Shown here one piece after another: positions 1 to 11,449 of a stretch of DNA of 48,558 bases. This DNA comes from Phycisphaerales bacterium UBA1161 (GTDB lineage Bacteria > Planctomycetota > Phycisphaerae > Tepidisphaerales > Tepidisphaeraceae), in NCBI GenBank assembly GCA_002311745.1, contig DBZL01000076.1, positions 1-48,558 on the forward strand. Direction: 5' to 3'. The notes beneath the pieces were generated by a model that was given only the letters and a program-made list of their open reading frames with translations, searched no databases and was not told where the DNA came from. A program made the position numbers and the translations under genes. The first letter of the stretch is position 1. Each line of letters opens with the position of its first letter.

Positions 1-56
1 GCCATCCGTGGCCTCCTGTTGGTGGGTGATTTAGACACCACCATTCTGACAGGAGG
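1..56 (-). promoter_or_regulatory. Start region of a gene leaving the left edge
   Basis: Read on the minus strand, AGGAGG (complement of 12-17) lies seven bases before an ATG (complement of 3-5), so a gene probably begins here and runs off the left edge. The site is part of an interrupted inverted repeat: CCTCCTGT (12-19) and TGGTGG (20-25) match CCACCA (38-43) and ACAGGAGG (49-56). Such symmetry fits an insertion-sequence end or an operator, but no coding sequence is visible to decide between them. Confidence 0.4.
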
Positions 57-283
57 TCACGTCTTGCGCAAATGCTGTAAATACAGTTCTGGCGCGGAGT
101 TACGCTTAAGTTGATGCCATTAGGTACGCCCTCGATAACGTTGCGAGTGCAGCTAACAGCGGATTGCACCCACGCTTCCAATCTTCGTTGCTTCGGCGCG
201 AAGCACAACTTGTCATCATTCGCAAGCGTCGCTCACACATTGTGCGCGTTATTCGTAAGGGAAGGCCGAGTGGAGGCGGCGCT

Positions 284-622
284 GTGACAAGGACAATCCT
301 CGACCGCGTCCTCACGTTCATCGGTGCGCCAAGCAATGACCGGGTTCTACCGGAGCACAATTTCATTTTCGAGATTCCCTACACGCCTAGCGTAGCAGAA
401 CTCAATGGCATCATTGCTCAATGGCAAGAGGAGGAGCATGACGCGTGGGATGACGTTGGCTTTGACTTTAACGACGATCCCACTCGCTTATGGTTGAGTA
501 GCGCGACGCTGAAAGCAGAGGTTGAGGTTCCGGACGACCTGCACAGTCATCCGGGATCCCTCGCTCCGGCTCAAGCCCTCCTAGACGCCCTGCGCGAGCA
601 CCGAGACGTCGTCACCACCTAG
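284..622 (+). CDS. Hypothetical acidic protein, 112 aa
   Basis: I do not recognise this family. The open frame extends upstream to a TTG at 164, but the GTG at 284 is preferred because GGAGG (272-276) lies seven bases before it and the upstream residues are an unlikely basic stretch. The product is soluble and acidic in the middle (a run of E and D around EEEHDAWDD and FNDDP), with no signal peptide or membrane segment. A membrane-protein gene starts 16 bp downstream, so the two may be co-transcribed. The G+C content of this stretch is visibly lower than in the flagellar genes, suggesting recent acquisition. Being a real gene is likely but not certain. Confidence 0.5.
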   Translation: MTRTILDRVLTFIGAPSNDRVLPEHNFIFEIPYTPSVAELNGIIAQWQEEEHDAWDDVGFDFNDDPTRLWLSSATLKAEVEVPDDLHSHPGSLAPAQALLDALREHRDVVTT

Positions 623-638
623 CATTGGATGGACGTAA

Positions 639-1193
639 ATGCGACCATGGGTGCGCCATATGGTGTTCTTGGCGAGCTGCGCTGGCGCGGCAGCAGCCGG
701 GTGGTGGGCGGGAGAAACTTTGTATTTCTCGCAGCAGGTCGAGTTGCTGCGAGAGCTGCGGGAAGTCTCGATGATTATCTTTGGAATCGCTGGCGCGTGG
801 TCTGCAATCGTCTATCCCGACGAGCTGAAGAATGCGCTTCGCGCCACCGCGGTGCTTTCCATAGACAAAAAGAAGCTCGCGAACTTTCGCGCCGTCACGA
901 GGTGTCTTGTTTGGTCCGCTGCTATCGTTGGGGTAATTCTCGTGATGCAGTTTTCTGCGCCAATTGTTGGCCGAATCCAAGGGGTTAGGAACCACGCTGA
1001 GCTTTTTCGCCGTACCAGTTTCGCCGCTAGCTGCATCCTGGCCGTTATTCAGATTTGGAATGTGTTGCTTATGCTTGTGCCGATCAACTCGTCGGATGCG
1101 GACGTTCGCGCCGTTCAGGAAACGCAGGAGAATTTTACTGAAGGCCCACAGGGCAAGATTGGTACACGGGCGAATAAATCGGGACAGCTCTGA
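639..1193 (+). CDS. Hypothetical membrane protein, four predicted helices
   Basis: A 184-residue protein of unknown family with hydrophobic segments at about residues 8-24, 45-59, 89-111 and 132-152, so probably a four-helix inner-membrane protein. Basic residues between segments 2 and 3 (IDKKK) suggest that loop is cytoplasmic. The start could also be the ATG at 660; neither has a clear Shine-Dalgarno. The last eight codons lie inside the left arm of the inverted repeat at 1168-1240, so the natural C-terminus may have been replaced when that repeat arrived. It follows the small acidic gene at 284 and precedes the Mrr-type nuclease gene on the same strand. Function unknown; a role with the neighbouring nuclease is only a guess. 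Confidence 0.5.
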   Translation: MRPWVRHMVFLASCAGAAAAGWWAGETLYFSQQVELLRELREVSMIIFGIAGAWSAIVYPDELKNALRATAVLSIDKKKLANFRAVTRCLVWSAAIVGVILVMQFSAPIVGRIQGVRNHAELFRRTSFAASCILAVIQIWNVLLMLVPINSSDADVRAVQETQENFTEGPQGKIGTRANKSGQL

Positions 1194-1265
1194 ATTAGGA
1201 AGATATCCCAAAATTCAGAGCTACCCCGATTTATTCGCCCCAGAGCGGTCCGGATTTATTCGCCC
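1168..1265. repeat. Inverted repeat plus a third partial copy (CGAATAAATC family)
   Basis: Left arm 1168-1196 and right arm 1212-1240 are 29 bp each and complementary at 27 of 29 positions around a 15-nt spacer. A third partial copy, GATTTATTCGCCCC, lies at 1253-1265 in the same orientation as the right arm. The left arm overlaps the end of the membrane-protein gene. It could be the remnant of a small palindromic mobile element or insertion-sequence ends, or could act as a bidirectional terminator; there is no T run to favour the latter. Confidence 0.75.
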
Positions 1266-1289
1266 CTGAATATGGCACAGGAGAAAGCC

Positions 1290-2114
1290 ATGTCCATCTG
1301 GGAATATTCTTCTACATCGCCTGTGAGCCTTACGGGATACGCACCGCAGTCCAGTGATTTCTCCCTTGGGAGTGCGAAGCACTGGCAGGAGCGCAGACCC
1401 TGTTGCAGGTATTGCGGATCGCCTCTTGCTGTGTTCCACGATGGCGCTCCAAACCTGGAGGGGGGGGATGTGATGGTATGCAATACCTGCGGGTGGTGGC
1501 TGAAATACGACATCAGGACTAATAATGCTGGGCCGGATGATGTCTGGGCCGATTTCTATGCCGCTGCCGGTGCTCTTCGTAACCTCGACTTGACCGATGT
1601 CACGGTCCCTCTGTCCGAGGTTAGGTCGTATCTGCTGGCGCGGTATTCAGATAGGATTAAGCTCCCACCAAAACGTTGTGAGGACCTCGTAGGCAGTGTC
1701 TTCGCGGAGTTTGGTTATCAAGTGCGGGTGACGTCGTTTTCTGGGGACAAGGGGATCGATGTTTTCGTGTTCGACGGCCCAAACGGGGAATGCATCGGAG
1801 TTCAAGTCAAGAGATACTCCGGCAAAATCGAAGCCGAACAGATAAGGTCCTTTGTGGGGGCACTTTACTCACAACGACTAACCAAAGGCATTTTCGTCAC
1901 TACTTCGTCGTACCGGCCAGGTGCCATCTCGGCAGCTCAGGACTCCTGCAACGCTGGGATTCCCGTTATCCTCTGGGATGCTGAAACCTTCTATGATCGG
2001 ATGCGCATTCTGCAACGTGCTCCATACGAATCACTTTCAGATCCATCCGCATCATTTGCGGCACTGTCTATCGCTAGCGGCCTTCCTCACGTGATACGCG
2101 TGCAAATACGTTAA
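1290..2114 (+). CDS. Zinc-ribbon Mrr-like restriction endonuclease
   Basis: The C-terminal half matches the Mrr_cat nuclease fold: a helix with E-D-L, then GYQVRVTSFSGDKGID, then a beta strand with the Q-V-K triad, a KRYSGKI stretch and a TKGIFVTTSS strand. Counting from the upstream ATG at 1272, the likely metal and catalytic residues are D163, Q178 and K180. The N-terminus carries a probable zinc ribbon (C45-x2-C48 and C70-x2-C73). I chose the ATG at 1290 because AGGAG (1279-1283) is well spaced before it. Mrr-type enzymes cut methylated or foreign DNA; no methyltransferase or specificity gene is beside it, which fits a modification-dependent, stand-alone nuclease. It sits in the lower-G+C accessory segment. 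The family call is secure, the substrate is not known. Confidence 0.85.
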   Translation: MSIWEYSSTSPVSLTGYAPQSSDFSLGSAKHWQERRPCCRYCGSPLAVFHDGAPNLEGGDVMVCNTCGWWLKYDIRTNNAGPDDVWADFYAAAGALRNLDLTDVTVPLSEVRSYLLARYSDRIKLPPKRCEDLVGSVFAEFGYQVRVTSFSGDKGIDVFVFDGPNGECIGVQVKRYSGKIEAEQIRSFVGALYSQRLTKGIFVTTSSYRPGAISAAQDSCNAGIPVILWDAETFYDRMRILQRAPYESLSDPSASFAALSIASGLPHVIRVQIR

Positions 2115-2562
2115 TCTGAGCGGCAGGATCCTGGACGATGGCTGTAGTGGGCCCGCGAATTATCACCCTTTTGTCTATTCGCTTTCACACTGACCTGCTC
2201 CCCAGAAACTGATGCAGCCGCTATGAGAGTCTATCGCCCTGGAAGGGGCAAGGAGATTCTCGATGAAGCGGACCAGGCACGTATTTCCAAATCCAAAAAT
2301 TCCAGTCAGCCACAGAAGTCGGAAGGGGGAGACGCCGGAAGGGGGGCGCTGCGCGAGAAAGGAGAGCTGGAGAAAGGAGAGAGTAGAGCCGCGCTGCGCG
2401 AGAGCAGTAGACCAGTAGAACAGTCGATCAGTAGAGCACTTTCAGCAGCAAGGCGTAGAGCATCAGCCGGGGCCGAAAGCGCGCTTTGCCTGCGTGTTGC
2501 GCTCTGGGTTGCGCTTTACCGCAAAGCGATCTTGTGGAGGATTGATAGCTGAAGGAGGTTCC
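2115..2562. other. Intergenic segment with low-complexity sequence
   Basis: No convincing gene is visible. About 2330-2440 is purine-rich and made of degenerate GAGAAAGGA and AGTAGA repeats, and 2470-2530 repeats CGCTTTGC/GTTGCGCT words. The only open frame (2223-2552) translates to compositionally biased peptide with no recognisable domain. The segment ends with the strong Shine-Dalgarno AAGGAGGT (2552-2559) of the esterase gene. Confidence 0.6.
2406..2437. repeat. Four tandem octamers of the AGTAGANC type
   Basis: Octamers AGTAGACC, AGTAGAAC, AGTCGATC and AGTAGAGC follow one another without gaps. The reverse complements of the first two words occur together again at 43614-43629, so this is a dispersed octamer family and not a chance run. 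Confidence 0.65.
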
Positions 2563-3525
2563 ATGCTGCGTCCCATCTTCGGTCTGGCTCTGTGTGCGGC
2601 TCTGCTGTGGTTGGCGGGTTTCGCCCGCGGCGCGAGCACGGAGCCGTCCGGGCGGGGCATCGTGGTGCCGCTTTGGGCCGACCTTCGGCCGGCCACCTCG
2701 CCCAGCGAGGATCGCATCGAATACCACGCGGAGGGGGCTATCCAGCAGCGATCCATGTTCAACGTCACTCATCCCCAAATCGAGGTCTTTCTGCCGCCTG
2801 CCCAGCATCGGACGGGCGCGGCCGTCATATGCTGCCCGGGCGGTGGATGGACCCAACTCGACGTCGACAAGGAAGGTCAGGATGCGGCCGACTTTTTCGT
2901 CGACCACGGCATCGCCGGCATCGTTCTGAAATACCGTCTGCCGAGCGGCGAGGCGGTGCGGGGCTTACTTCCTTTTCCGTTGCAGGATGCTCAACGCGCC
3001 GTGCGGCTGGTGCGCCTGCATGCCGGCGAGTGGGGAATCGACCCCAAACGAGTCGGAGTGATCGGGTTCTCGGCCGGCGGATTCGTGGCGGCGGCCGTGT
3101 CAACACATAACGACCCGGGTGATTCCGGGGCCGCGGATGCGGCCGATCGGTTGAGCAGCCGGCCCGATTTCGCGATCCTTTGTTACCCAGGCATAACCCT
3201 TCAGCAGCCGTTGGCTGGCCGCAATGCGAGGTTCCTCGGCGACGGGGCCACCCAGGAAATGGTGGAGGAGTATTCCAACGAGCTGCACGTGACGGCGCAG
3301 ACGCCGCCCACATTTTTGGTTTTGGCCGCCGACGACGCCAAGGCCGATCCCCAACAGAGCGTCCAGTACTTCGCGGCCCTGCTCAAGAACAAGGTCCACT
3401 GCGAAATGCACATATTTGCCCAGGGAGGTCACGGGTTTGGCATGGGCATCCGCGGCGGCGAACCCGCTAATTGGCCGCTGCTTCTTCTGCCGTGGTTCAA
3501 GGCGGAAAAGATTCTGGCAGATTGA
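2563..3525 (+). CDS. Secreted alpha/beta-hydrolase, acetyl-esterase type
   Basis: A 320-residue exported alpha/beta-hydrolase of the kind found among carbohydrate acetylesterases (BD-FAE/xylan esterase group). The start at 2563 has a near-perfect Shine-Dalgarno and gives a signal peptide (about residues 1-23). Visible features are the oxyanion-region motif CCPGGGW, the nucleophile elbow GFSAGG with Ser170, an acid at Asp257 or Asp258 in AADDAKADP, and the histidine in GGHGFGM (His290). The length is normal for the family. The probable role is removal of acetyl groups from polysaccharide in the periplasm or outside the cell, as is common in planctomycetes living on plant or algal material. It appears to be a single-gene unit; a 7-bp-stem hairpin without a T run follows at 3543-3559. 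The exact substrate cannot be told. Confidence 0.85.
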   Translation: MLRPIFGLALCAALLWLAGFARGASTEPSGRGIVVPLWADLRPATSPSEDRIEYHAEGAIQQRSMFNVTHPQIEVFLPPAQHRTGAAVICCPGGGWTQLDVDKEGQDAADFFVDHGIAGIVLKYRLPSGEAVRGLLPFPLQDAQRAVRLVRLHAGEWGIDPKRVGVIGFSAGGFVAAAVSTHNDPGDSGAADAADRLSSRPDFAILCYPGITLQQPLAGRNARFLGDGATQEMVEEYSNELHVTAQTPPTFLVLAADDAKADPQQSVQYFAALLKNKVHCEMHIFAQGGHGFGMGIRGGEPANWPLLLLPWFKAEKILAD

Positions 3526-3686
3526 GCAGAGCGAGTGAACCCGCGGTGCTGCGCACCGCCGCTAAATCGCGCTGCGCGCGTCGCAGGGGTTATGTCAATT
3601 TGGCTGAATGCCGACTATGATTGTAGGGGCCTGATTTTGGCACCCTTGACGCCTCGGCTGGGCCGGGGGATAGTGCAGTTCCTCAC

Positions 3687-3980
3687 ATGCGAAAAACGCG
3701 GCATTTGATCGCGGTGACGTTGGTGGCCACGGCCCTGTGCGCCGACCGGGCGGCTCTGGCCGTGCCCTCGCAGCAGCCGGTGACGCAGTTGGCTGGGCAG
3801 TTCATCCAACGTCTGAGCAACAGCTTTGGCCGTGTGCTGCCGGCGGCGCGGCTTTACCGCTCCAGCCGATATGGAGTTCAACCCGTTGTTCGGCCGATGC
3901 GGGCGACGGTCAGCCCGCAGGCTCCGCCGGCTATTCAACTCTCTCCCTTCTATTTCCGCCTGCCGCCTCCACTGGCCTGA
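3687..3980 (+). CDS. Small exported protein of unknown function
   Basis: A 97-residue protein with a clear signal peptide: basic N-terminus, hydrophobic core and ALA-V cleavage site after about residue 25. The mature part is short, proline-rich and rich in arginine ([12 protein letters not shown]), with no recognised domain. It lies 65 bp upstream of secA on the same strand, so may share its transcript. It is unrelated in sequence to E. coli SecM and I see no convincing arrest motif, but a small exported protein just upstream of secA invites the comparison. The gene is likely real because the signal peptide is well formed. Confidence 0.55.
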   Translation: MRKTRHLIAVTLVATALCADRAALAVPSQQPVTQLAGQFIQRLSNSFGRVLPAARLYRSSRYGVQPVVRPMRATVSPQAPPAIQLSPFYFRLPPPLA

Positions 3981-4045
3981 TGGCCCGCCGCGGCGGGCCT
4001 CGTCCCTTTGTCCATTCGAGTCCGGGCCTTCGTCGGAGTCGCTTC

Positions 4046-7877
<3,832 letters not shown>

Positions 7878-7879
<2 letters not shown>

Positions 7880-8003
7880 ACCACGGAGGCACGGAGACAC
7901 GGAGGTCAACTCGTTTTCTCAAGCCATTAGCTTCATTCCAAGCATCAAGATTCGCAGGTTTGTTTACGGATTGAAATGAGCGCCTCCGTGTCTCCGTGGT
8001 TAA
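7878..8003. repeat. Two-copy 126-134 bp element with CACGGAGG-type ends, copy 1
   Basis: The element begins with ACCACGGAGGCACGGAG and ends with the inverted form CTCCGTGTCTCCGTGG, built from tandem octamers. The interior (AAGCCATTAG...TTCGCAGGTTTG...GAAATGAGCGCCTCC) closely matches copy 2 at 41171-41304. It begins at the secA stop codon and ends 14 bp from the rsfS stop on the other strand, so it fills the gap between two convergent genes. Confidence 0.85.
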
Positions 8004-8017
8004 TCTTGAGTTGCGGT

Positions 8018-8464
8018 CTAAGTCTGTTCGCGCCACTCGATACGCTTGGCGTCGCCCCAGAGGTTTTCCAGGTCGTAATAGAGCCGAGCGTCGTAGCTGA
8101 AAACGTGCAGCACCACGTCCACGTAATCCACGGCGATCCACGTCTGGCCCTCGTATCCGGAGCGGTGCAAGCTGTCAAAGCCGAGCTTCTCGGCCAACTC
8201 GTCGATGTCGTCGCAGACGGTGCGCATCTGCCGGGCGCTGGTGCCGGTGGCGATGACGAAGAAATCGGTGACGGGCGAAACGCCGACCATGTCCAGCACG
8301 AGGACGTTTTGGCAACGCGTGTTCGCGGCCAGGCGCGCGGCCTCGAGGGCGAATTGCCGGGCGGCTTGCAGGCGCTCTGGTTGGTGTTGAGGGAAGGCTT
8401 GGGCGGGAACGACGGCGGTCTGGGGCGCGATGATCCACCTCCGGGAGGACAATGGCCGGCCCAT
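8018..8464 (-). CDS. rsfS: Ribosome silencing factor RsfS (YbeB/DUF143)
   Basis: RsfS binds ribosomal protein L14 on the 50S subunit and blocks subunit joining in starvation. The conserved core is plain: VLVLDMVGVSPVTDFFVIATG, then SARQM, GYEGQTWIAVDYVDVVLHVF and YYDLENLWGDA. The family core is about 105 residues; here there is an N-terminal extension. The start is uncertain: ATG 8464 is used, a TTG at 8482 is also open, and a GGAGGT (complement of 8436-8441) is followed by ATC ATC at a suitable spacing, so a non-canonical downstream start is possible. It follows the metallophosphoesterase gene on the same strand with a gap of about 50 bp and is convergent with secA. Confidence 0.93.
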   Translation of the reverse strand: MGRPLSSRRWIIAPQTAVVPAQAFPQHQPERLQAARQFALEAARLAANTRCQNVLVLDMVGVSPVTDFFVIATGTSARQMRTVCDDIDELAEKLGFDSLHRSGYEGQTWIAVDYVDVVLHVFSYDARLYYDLENLWGDAKRIEWREQT

Positions 8465-8513
8465 CGCCGGCGTGTTGGGCAAGTGTATGCCAGGGCGGCC
8501 GCGGAAGCGAGAC

Positions 8514-9407
8514 TCACATCTTGCGCAGGCGGATTTCGATCACTTCCGCGGGGCAAAACAGGCGAAACGGGACGATGCCGGAAAATCCCAGGCCGCGGTT
8601 GGGCACCAGCCAGGTCCCGCCGGTGTAATGGATGCCCCGGAACAGACGTCGGGGCAGGGAATCGTGCCGCAAGAGGGGAAATCGTCCGGGGAAACACACC
8701 TGGCCGCCGTGCGTGTGGCCGCAGAGAAACAAATCCGGCTCCAGGAACGCCACCCTGCGTAGGTGGTCGGGAAAGTGCGAAAGGACAATGCGGACGCTGC
8801 GCGGCGGTTTTGCGCCGATGGATTGGATGAACGGCAGATCGATCTCCCGCCGAGTGATGCCGCCCAGGCCGATGATCTCCAGGGTGGCGCCTCCGACCGG
8901 CAGCAGCAGGCGGCGATGATCGACCATGGTGACGGGCAGTTGCGCCAGGGGTCCGCGGCACAACGCGCCATCGTGATTTCCCGGAATGGCGAAGCAGCCC
9001 AGGCGAGTCTTGAGCTGGTCCAGAAGGCGTTTGACGGTGGGAAATCCGGGCCGGTAGTCGAACTTGTGTTCGACAAAATCGCCGGTGAATAGGATCAGGT
9101 CCGGCGGGTGGCGCTGCACGAGGCGGATCAAGTCGTCGTAAGCCGGGTCCCACCGGGCGCGGGCGTGGAAATCGCTCAGATGCAGCAGGCGCAAGTCTTG
9201 CAATTCATCCGGCAGATGGGCCACGGGCAATTCGGCCACGGTCCATTCAAAATCCTTGGCCGAGAGGAACTGGAACCAGGGTCCGGGCTTTTTGGCGTGG
9301 ATCAGGGGCGGTGGCGTGGGGGCCGCCACGGCCGAAGCCGGCGGCGCGGCCGGGGCAGCCGAAGTGGCTTTGGCGGAGCGGATTGTCGTATCGACCGGAC
9401 CAGGCAT
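8514..9407 (-). CDS. Calcineurin-like metallophosphoesterase (YkuE/YaeI type)
   Basis: All five metallophosphoesterase signature blocks are visible in order: LSDFHA, GDFVEH, GNHDG, LSHFPD and CGHTHGGQ, which together bind a two-metal centre. The 297-residue length and the VPNRGLGFSG end resemble the YkuE/YaeI branch, whose known members hydrolyse lipid-linked UDP-sugar or related phosphoesters at the membrane. Unlike many of these it lacks a clear N-terminal membrane helix; the first 35 residues are Ala/Pro-rich. rsfS follows on the same strand. Family is secure, substrate is not. Confidence 0.88.
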   Translation of the reverse strand: MPGPVDTTIRSAKATSAAPAAPPASAVAAPTPPPLIHAKKPGPWFQFLSAKDFEWTVAELPVAHLPDELQDLRLLHLSDFHARARWDPAYDDLIRLVQRHPPDLILFTGDFVEHKFDYRPGFPTVKRLLDQLKTRLGCFAIPGNHDGALCRGPLAQLPVTMVDHRRLLLPVGGATLEIIGLGGITRREIDLPFIQSIGAKPPRSVRIVLSHFPDHLRRVAFLEPDLFLCGHTHGGQVCFPGRFPLLRHDSLPRRLFRGIHYTGGTWLVPNRGLGFSGIVPFRLFCPAEVIEIRLRKM

Positions 9408-9516
9408 CAGTTAGATTCGTAAGAATTTCTTGCGAGCGGCTTAGTTGCTCGGCTAAGATACGGTAGAAAGGGTTCGGTTCCCAGCACCTACCTGAAGGAT
9501 TTGGGCCTCGAGGAAA

Positions 9517-9945
9517 ATGACCGGCCGTCCGAACACCGTTGCTTACGCGTTATACGCCAACGCGGCCATCTTGCTGGCGATTCTAGTCGCGTTGTTGGCC
9601 CGTGGCTCGGGGACTGCGCCGGCGCTGGCCCAGGGGCTGCAAGCTCCGATCGCCGGCGGCGGCGGCGTGTACGTTATGCCTTGTCAGTTCCATCCCAACG
9701 TCTGGGGGTGTTTTTTGCTGGACACCGAGCATCAGACGCTGTGCACGTATGAATACCGCTCGGGGGAAAAGGCTCTGGTGCTGACGGCCGCACGCCATTT
9801 TCGGTATGATTTGCAATTGAAAAATTACGACACGTTTCCCGCCTGGTATGACATCAAGAAATTGGTGCAGGACCAGGAGAACGCCGATCGGGCGACGGCT
9901 TCACCATCGACGCAACCGGCGCCGGAGGATGCCAGGCAGCCGTAG
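9517..9945 (+). CDS. Hypothetical exported or membrane-anchored protein
   Basis: A 142-residue protein with a hydrophobic helix at about residues 10-30, probably a signal anchor or uncleaved signal. The mature region contains a Gly-rich turn, a conserved-looking CQFHPNVWGCFLLDTEHQTLCTY-like stretch with three cysteines, and ends in a disordered Thr/Pro-rich tail. No known domain is recognised. It is followed after 15 bp by the HTH-membrane protein gene at 9961, so the two are probably co-transcribed. The start at 9517 has GAGGAAA just upstream. Real gene likely, function unknown. Confidence 0.65.
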   Translation: MTGRPNTVAYALYANAAILLAILVALLARGSGTAPALAQGLQAPIAGGGGVYVMPCQFHPNVWGCFLLDTEHQTLCTYEYRSGEKALVLTAARHFRYDLQLKNYDTFPAWYDIKKLVQDQENADRATASPSTQPAPEDARQP

Positions 9946-9960
9946 AGATTGAGGTGCATT

Positions 9961-11025
9961 ATGGCAAAGATGTTTTACACCTTGGACGAGGCGAAGGGCG
10001 CCCTGGCCAAGAACGAGGAAGAGATCAAACAACTGTCGCGCGAGGGCCGCCTGCGTGAATTCCGCGACGGTGCGCGCCTGATGTTCAAGGCGGATCAGGT
10101 GGAAGCGCTCAAGGCGGAATTGGCCGGCGGGACCGGGCAGGCCGATCTGGGTCCCTCCGACAGCGGCAGCGCGATGGCGATCGGGCTGACGGACAGCCAG
10201 GGCATGAGCGGCACGGGCTTGACGTTGACGGACGATACCGGGCACAGCCCCGCGGCGCCCATAACTCTCAAGGAGGACACGGCGCTGTCGGCGGACCTGG
10301 GTCTGAGCGGCTCGGTGGGCGGTGTGCCATCGCCGGCGCGCTCCGGCACGGGCAGTGCTTTGGGTCTGGCCGGCAGCGCGACGGGCAGCGTGGCCGGCAG
10401 CGCGGTCAGCGGCACCGGACAGCCGGTGTCCGGCAGCCGGGCCGGCGTGGACGTGTTCCAGAACGAGGAAGTGGACCGTGTCGATCCGGGCGCGGCGACG
10501 GCGGTCGCCGGGGGCGTCAGCGATCAGATGAACGTCGAATCCGTCGGCTCCGGATCGGGGCTGCTCGATTTGACCAAGGAAAGCGACGACACCAGCCTGG
10601 GGGCCGAGCTGTTGGACGAGATCGCGCCCAGTGCCAGTGCCAGCGGCAGCGGCATGAAGAAGACGGGCACGGATACGGCATCGGTGGGGAGCATGGCGGG
10701 CTTGAGCGGCACGCGCGCCGGGACGGGGGTGGGCATGGCTGCCGCTGGCGCACGCAGCGCAGCCGCCGCGGCTGCGCCCGCGCCGCAGGTGCTGGTGGAA
10801 AAGGCCGATCCGCTGGCGGCGGCTTTCGGCGCCGCGGCTCTGGGCGCCACCGTCTTCGTGATTTTTGGCGCCTTTGCGTTGATCACGGGGATGCTGGACA
10901 CGGCGCCGTCGATCATGCAGACGGCGGGCAAGTACGGCTTCGGCGTGTTGGCCGGCGCCGGCGTGGTGCTGAGCGTGGTCTTTTTCCTGATCGGCCTGGT
11001 GCTGGGCAAGGCGGGATTGCGCTGA
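9961..11025 (+). CDS. Excisionase-like HTH protein with two C-terminal membrane helices
   Basis: The first 50 residues (FYTLDEAKGALAKNEEEIKQL then REFRDGARLMFKADQVEALK) look like the MerR/excisionase-type helix-turn-helix often annotated as HTH_17. The next 220 residues are a low-complexity Gly/Ser/Thr/Ala-rich linker with little predicted structure. The last 80 residues form two strong membrane helices (about 284-310 and 322-348). The layout implies a cytoplasmic DNA-binding-like domain tethered to the membrane by a long flexible arm. Start at 9961 is chosen over the TTG at 9949 because GAGGTG (9951-9956) fits it. Whether the domain really binds DNA, or has become a protein-protein module, cannot be told. 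Confidence 0.7.
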   Translation: MAKMFYTLDEAKGALAKNEEEIKQLSREGRLREFRDGARLMFKADQVEALKAELAGGTGQADLGPSDSGSAMAIGLTDSQGMSGTGLTLTDDTGHSPAAPITLKEDTALSADLGLSGSVGGVPSPARSGTGSALGLAGSATGSVAGSAVSGTGQPVSGSRAGVDVFQNEEVDRVDPGAATAVAGGVSDQMNVESVGSGSGLLDLTKESDDTSLGAELLDEIAPSASASGSGMKKTGTDTASVGSMAGLSGTRAGTGVGMAAAGARSAAAAAAPAPQVLVEKADPLAAAFGAAALGATVFVIFGAFALITGMLDTAPSIMQTAGKYGFGVLAGAGVVLSVVFFLIGLVLGKAGLR

Positions 11026-11449
11026 ACACGGGGGCAATCCGGGCGCCAGGCAAGGTCAACGACGGCTCGCCTTGGGGCACGTCTTCCAGACTCTGTCTCG
11101 TCCTTCGCGCCTTCGCGGTAAACCGAATTTAGTAAAACCGCGAAGGCGCGAAGGACGCGAAGAAGAGAAATCAGGGATCGGGAGTCTTTGATGGGCTGGA
11201 ATGGACAACTACCCCCGGTCCGAGGGTGGCGCAGAAATTGCACTTTTGTCGGGTGGAGGACTTGCAAAGCGTTAATTTTTTGTCAGAATGCGGCGAATCC
11301 CGTCTGGGTCGGCCGGCAAAAATCGCCGAGGCGGCTGCGGTGTTTTGGATGGGAAGCTGAACATCGGAAGAACGTCGACGGCATGCGGGAAGCGCATGGT
11401 GCGTCTCGCCTGACCGTATTTACAATTCAACCCGCATGGAGGCTCACGT
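11026..11449. other. Intergenic segment with a perfect 21-bp inverted repeat
   Basis: There is no convincing gene here. The segment holds the CCTTCGCG-type inverted repeat at 11099-11157, then about 290 bp of unassigned sequence leading to the OmpA-type lipoprotein gene, whose Shine-Dalgarno GGAGG is at 11438-11442. The promoter of that gene should lie here, but I see no strong match to a standard consensus. Confidence 0.55.
11099..11157. repeat. Perfect inverted repeat built of CCTTCGCG octamers
   Basis: Left arm 11099-11119 and right arm 11137-11157 are exactly complementary over 21 bp with a 17-nt A-rich spacer. Each arm is two and a half copies of the octamer CCTTCGCG/CGCGAAGG. The build resembles the other inverted short-tandem arrays in this window. 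With no T run it is unlikely to be a classical terminator. Confidence 0.8.

Noticed and set aside
2223..2552. A 109-codon open frame before the esterase
   Set aside because: The sequence is compositionally biased by the purine-rich repeats and the frame overlaps the leader and Shine-Dalgarno region of the esterase gene.
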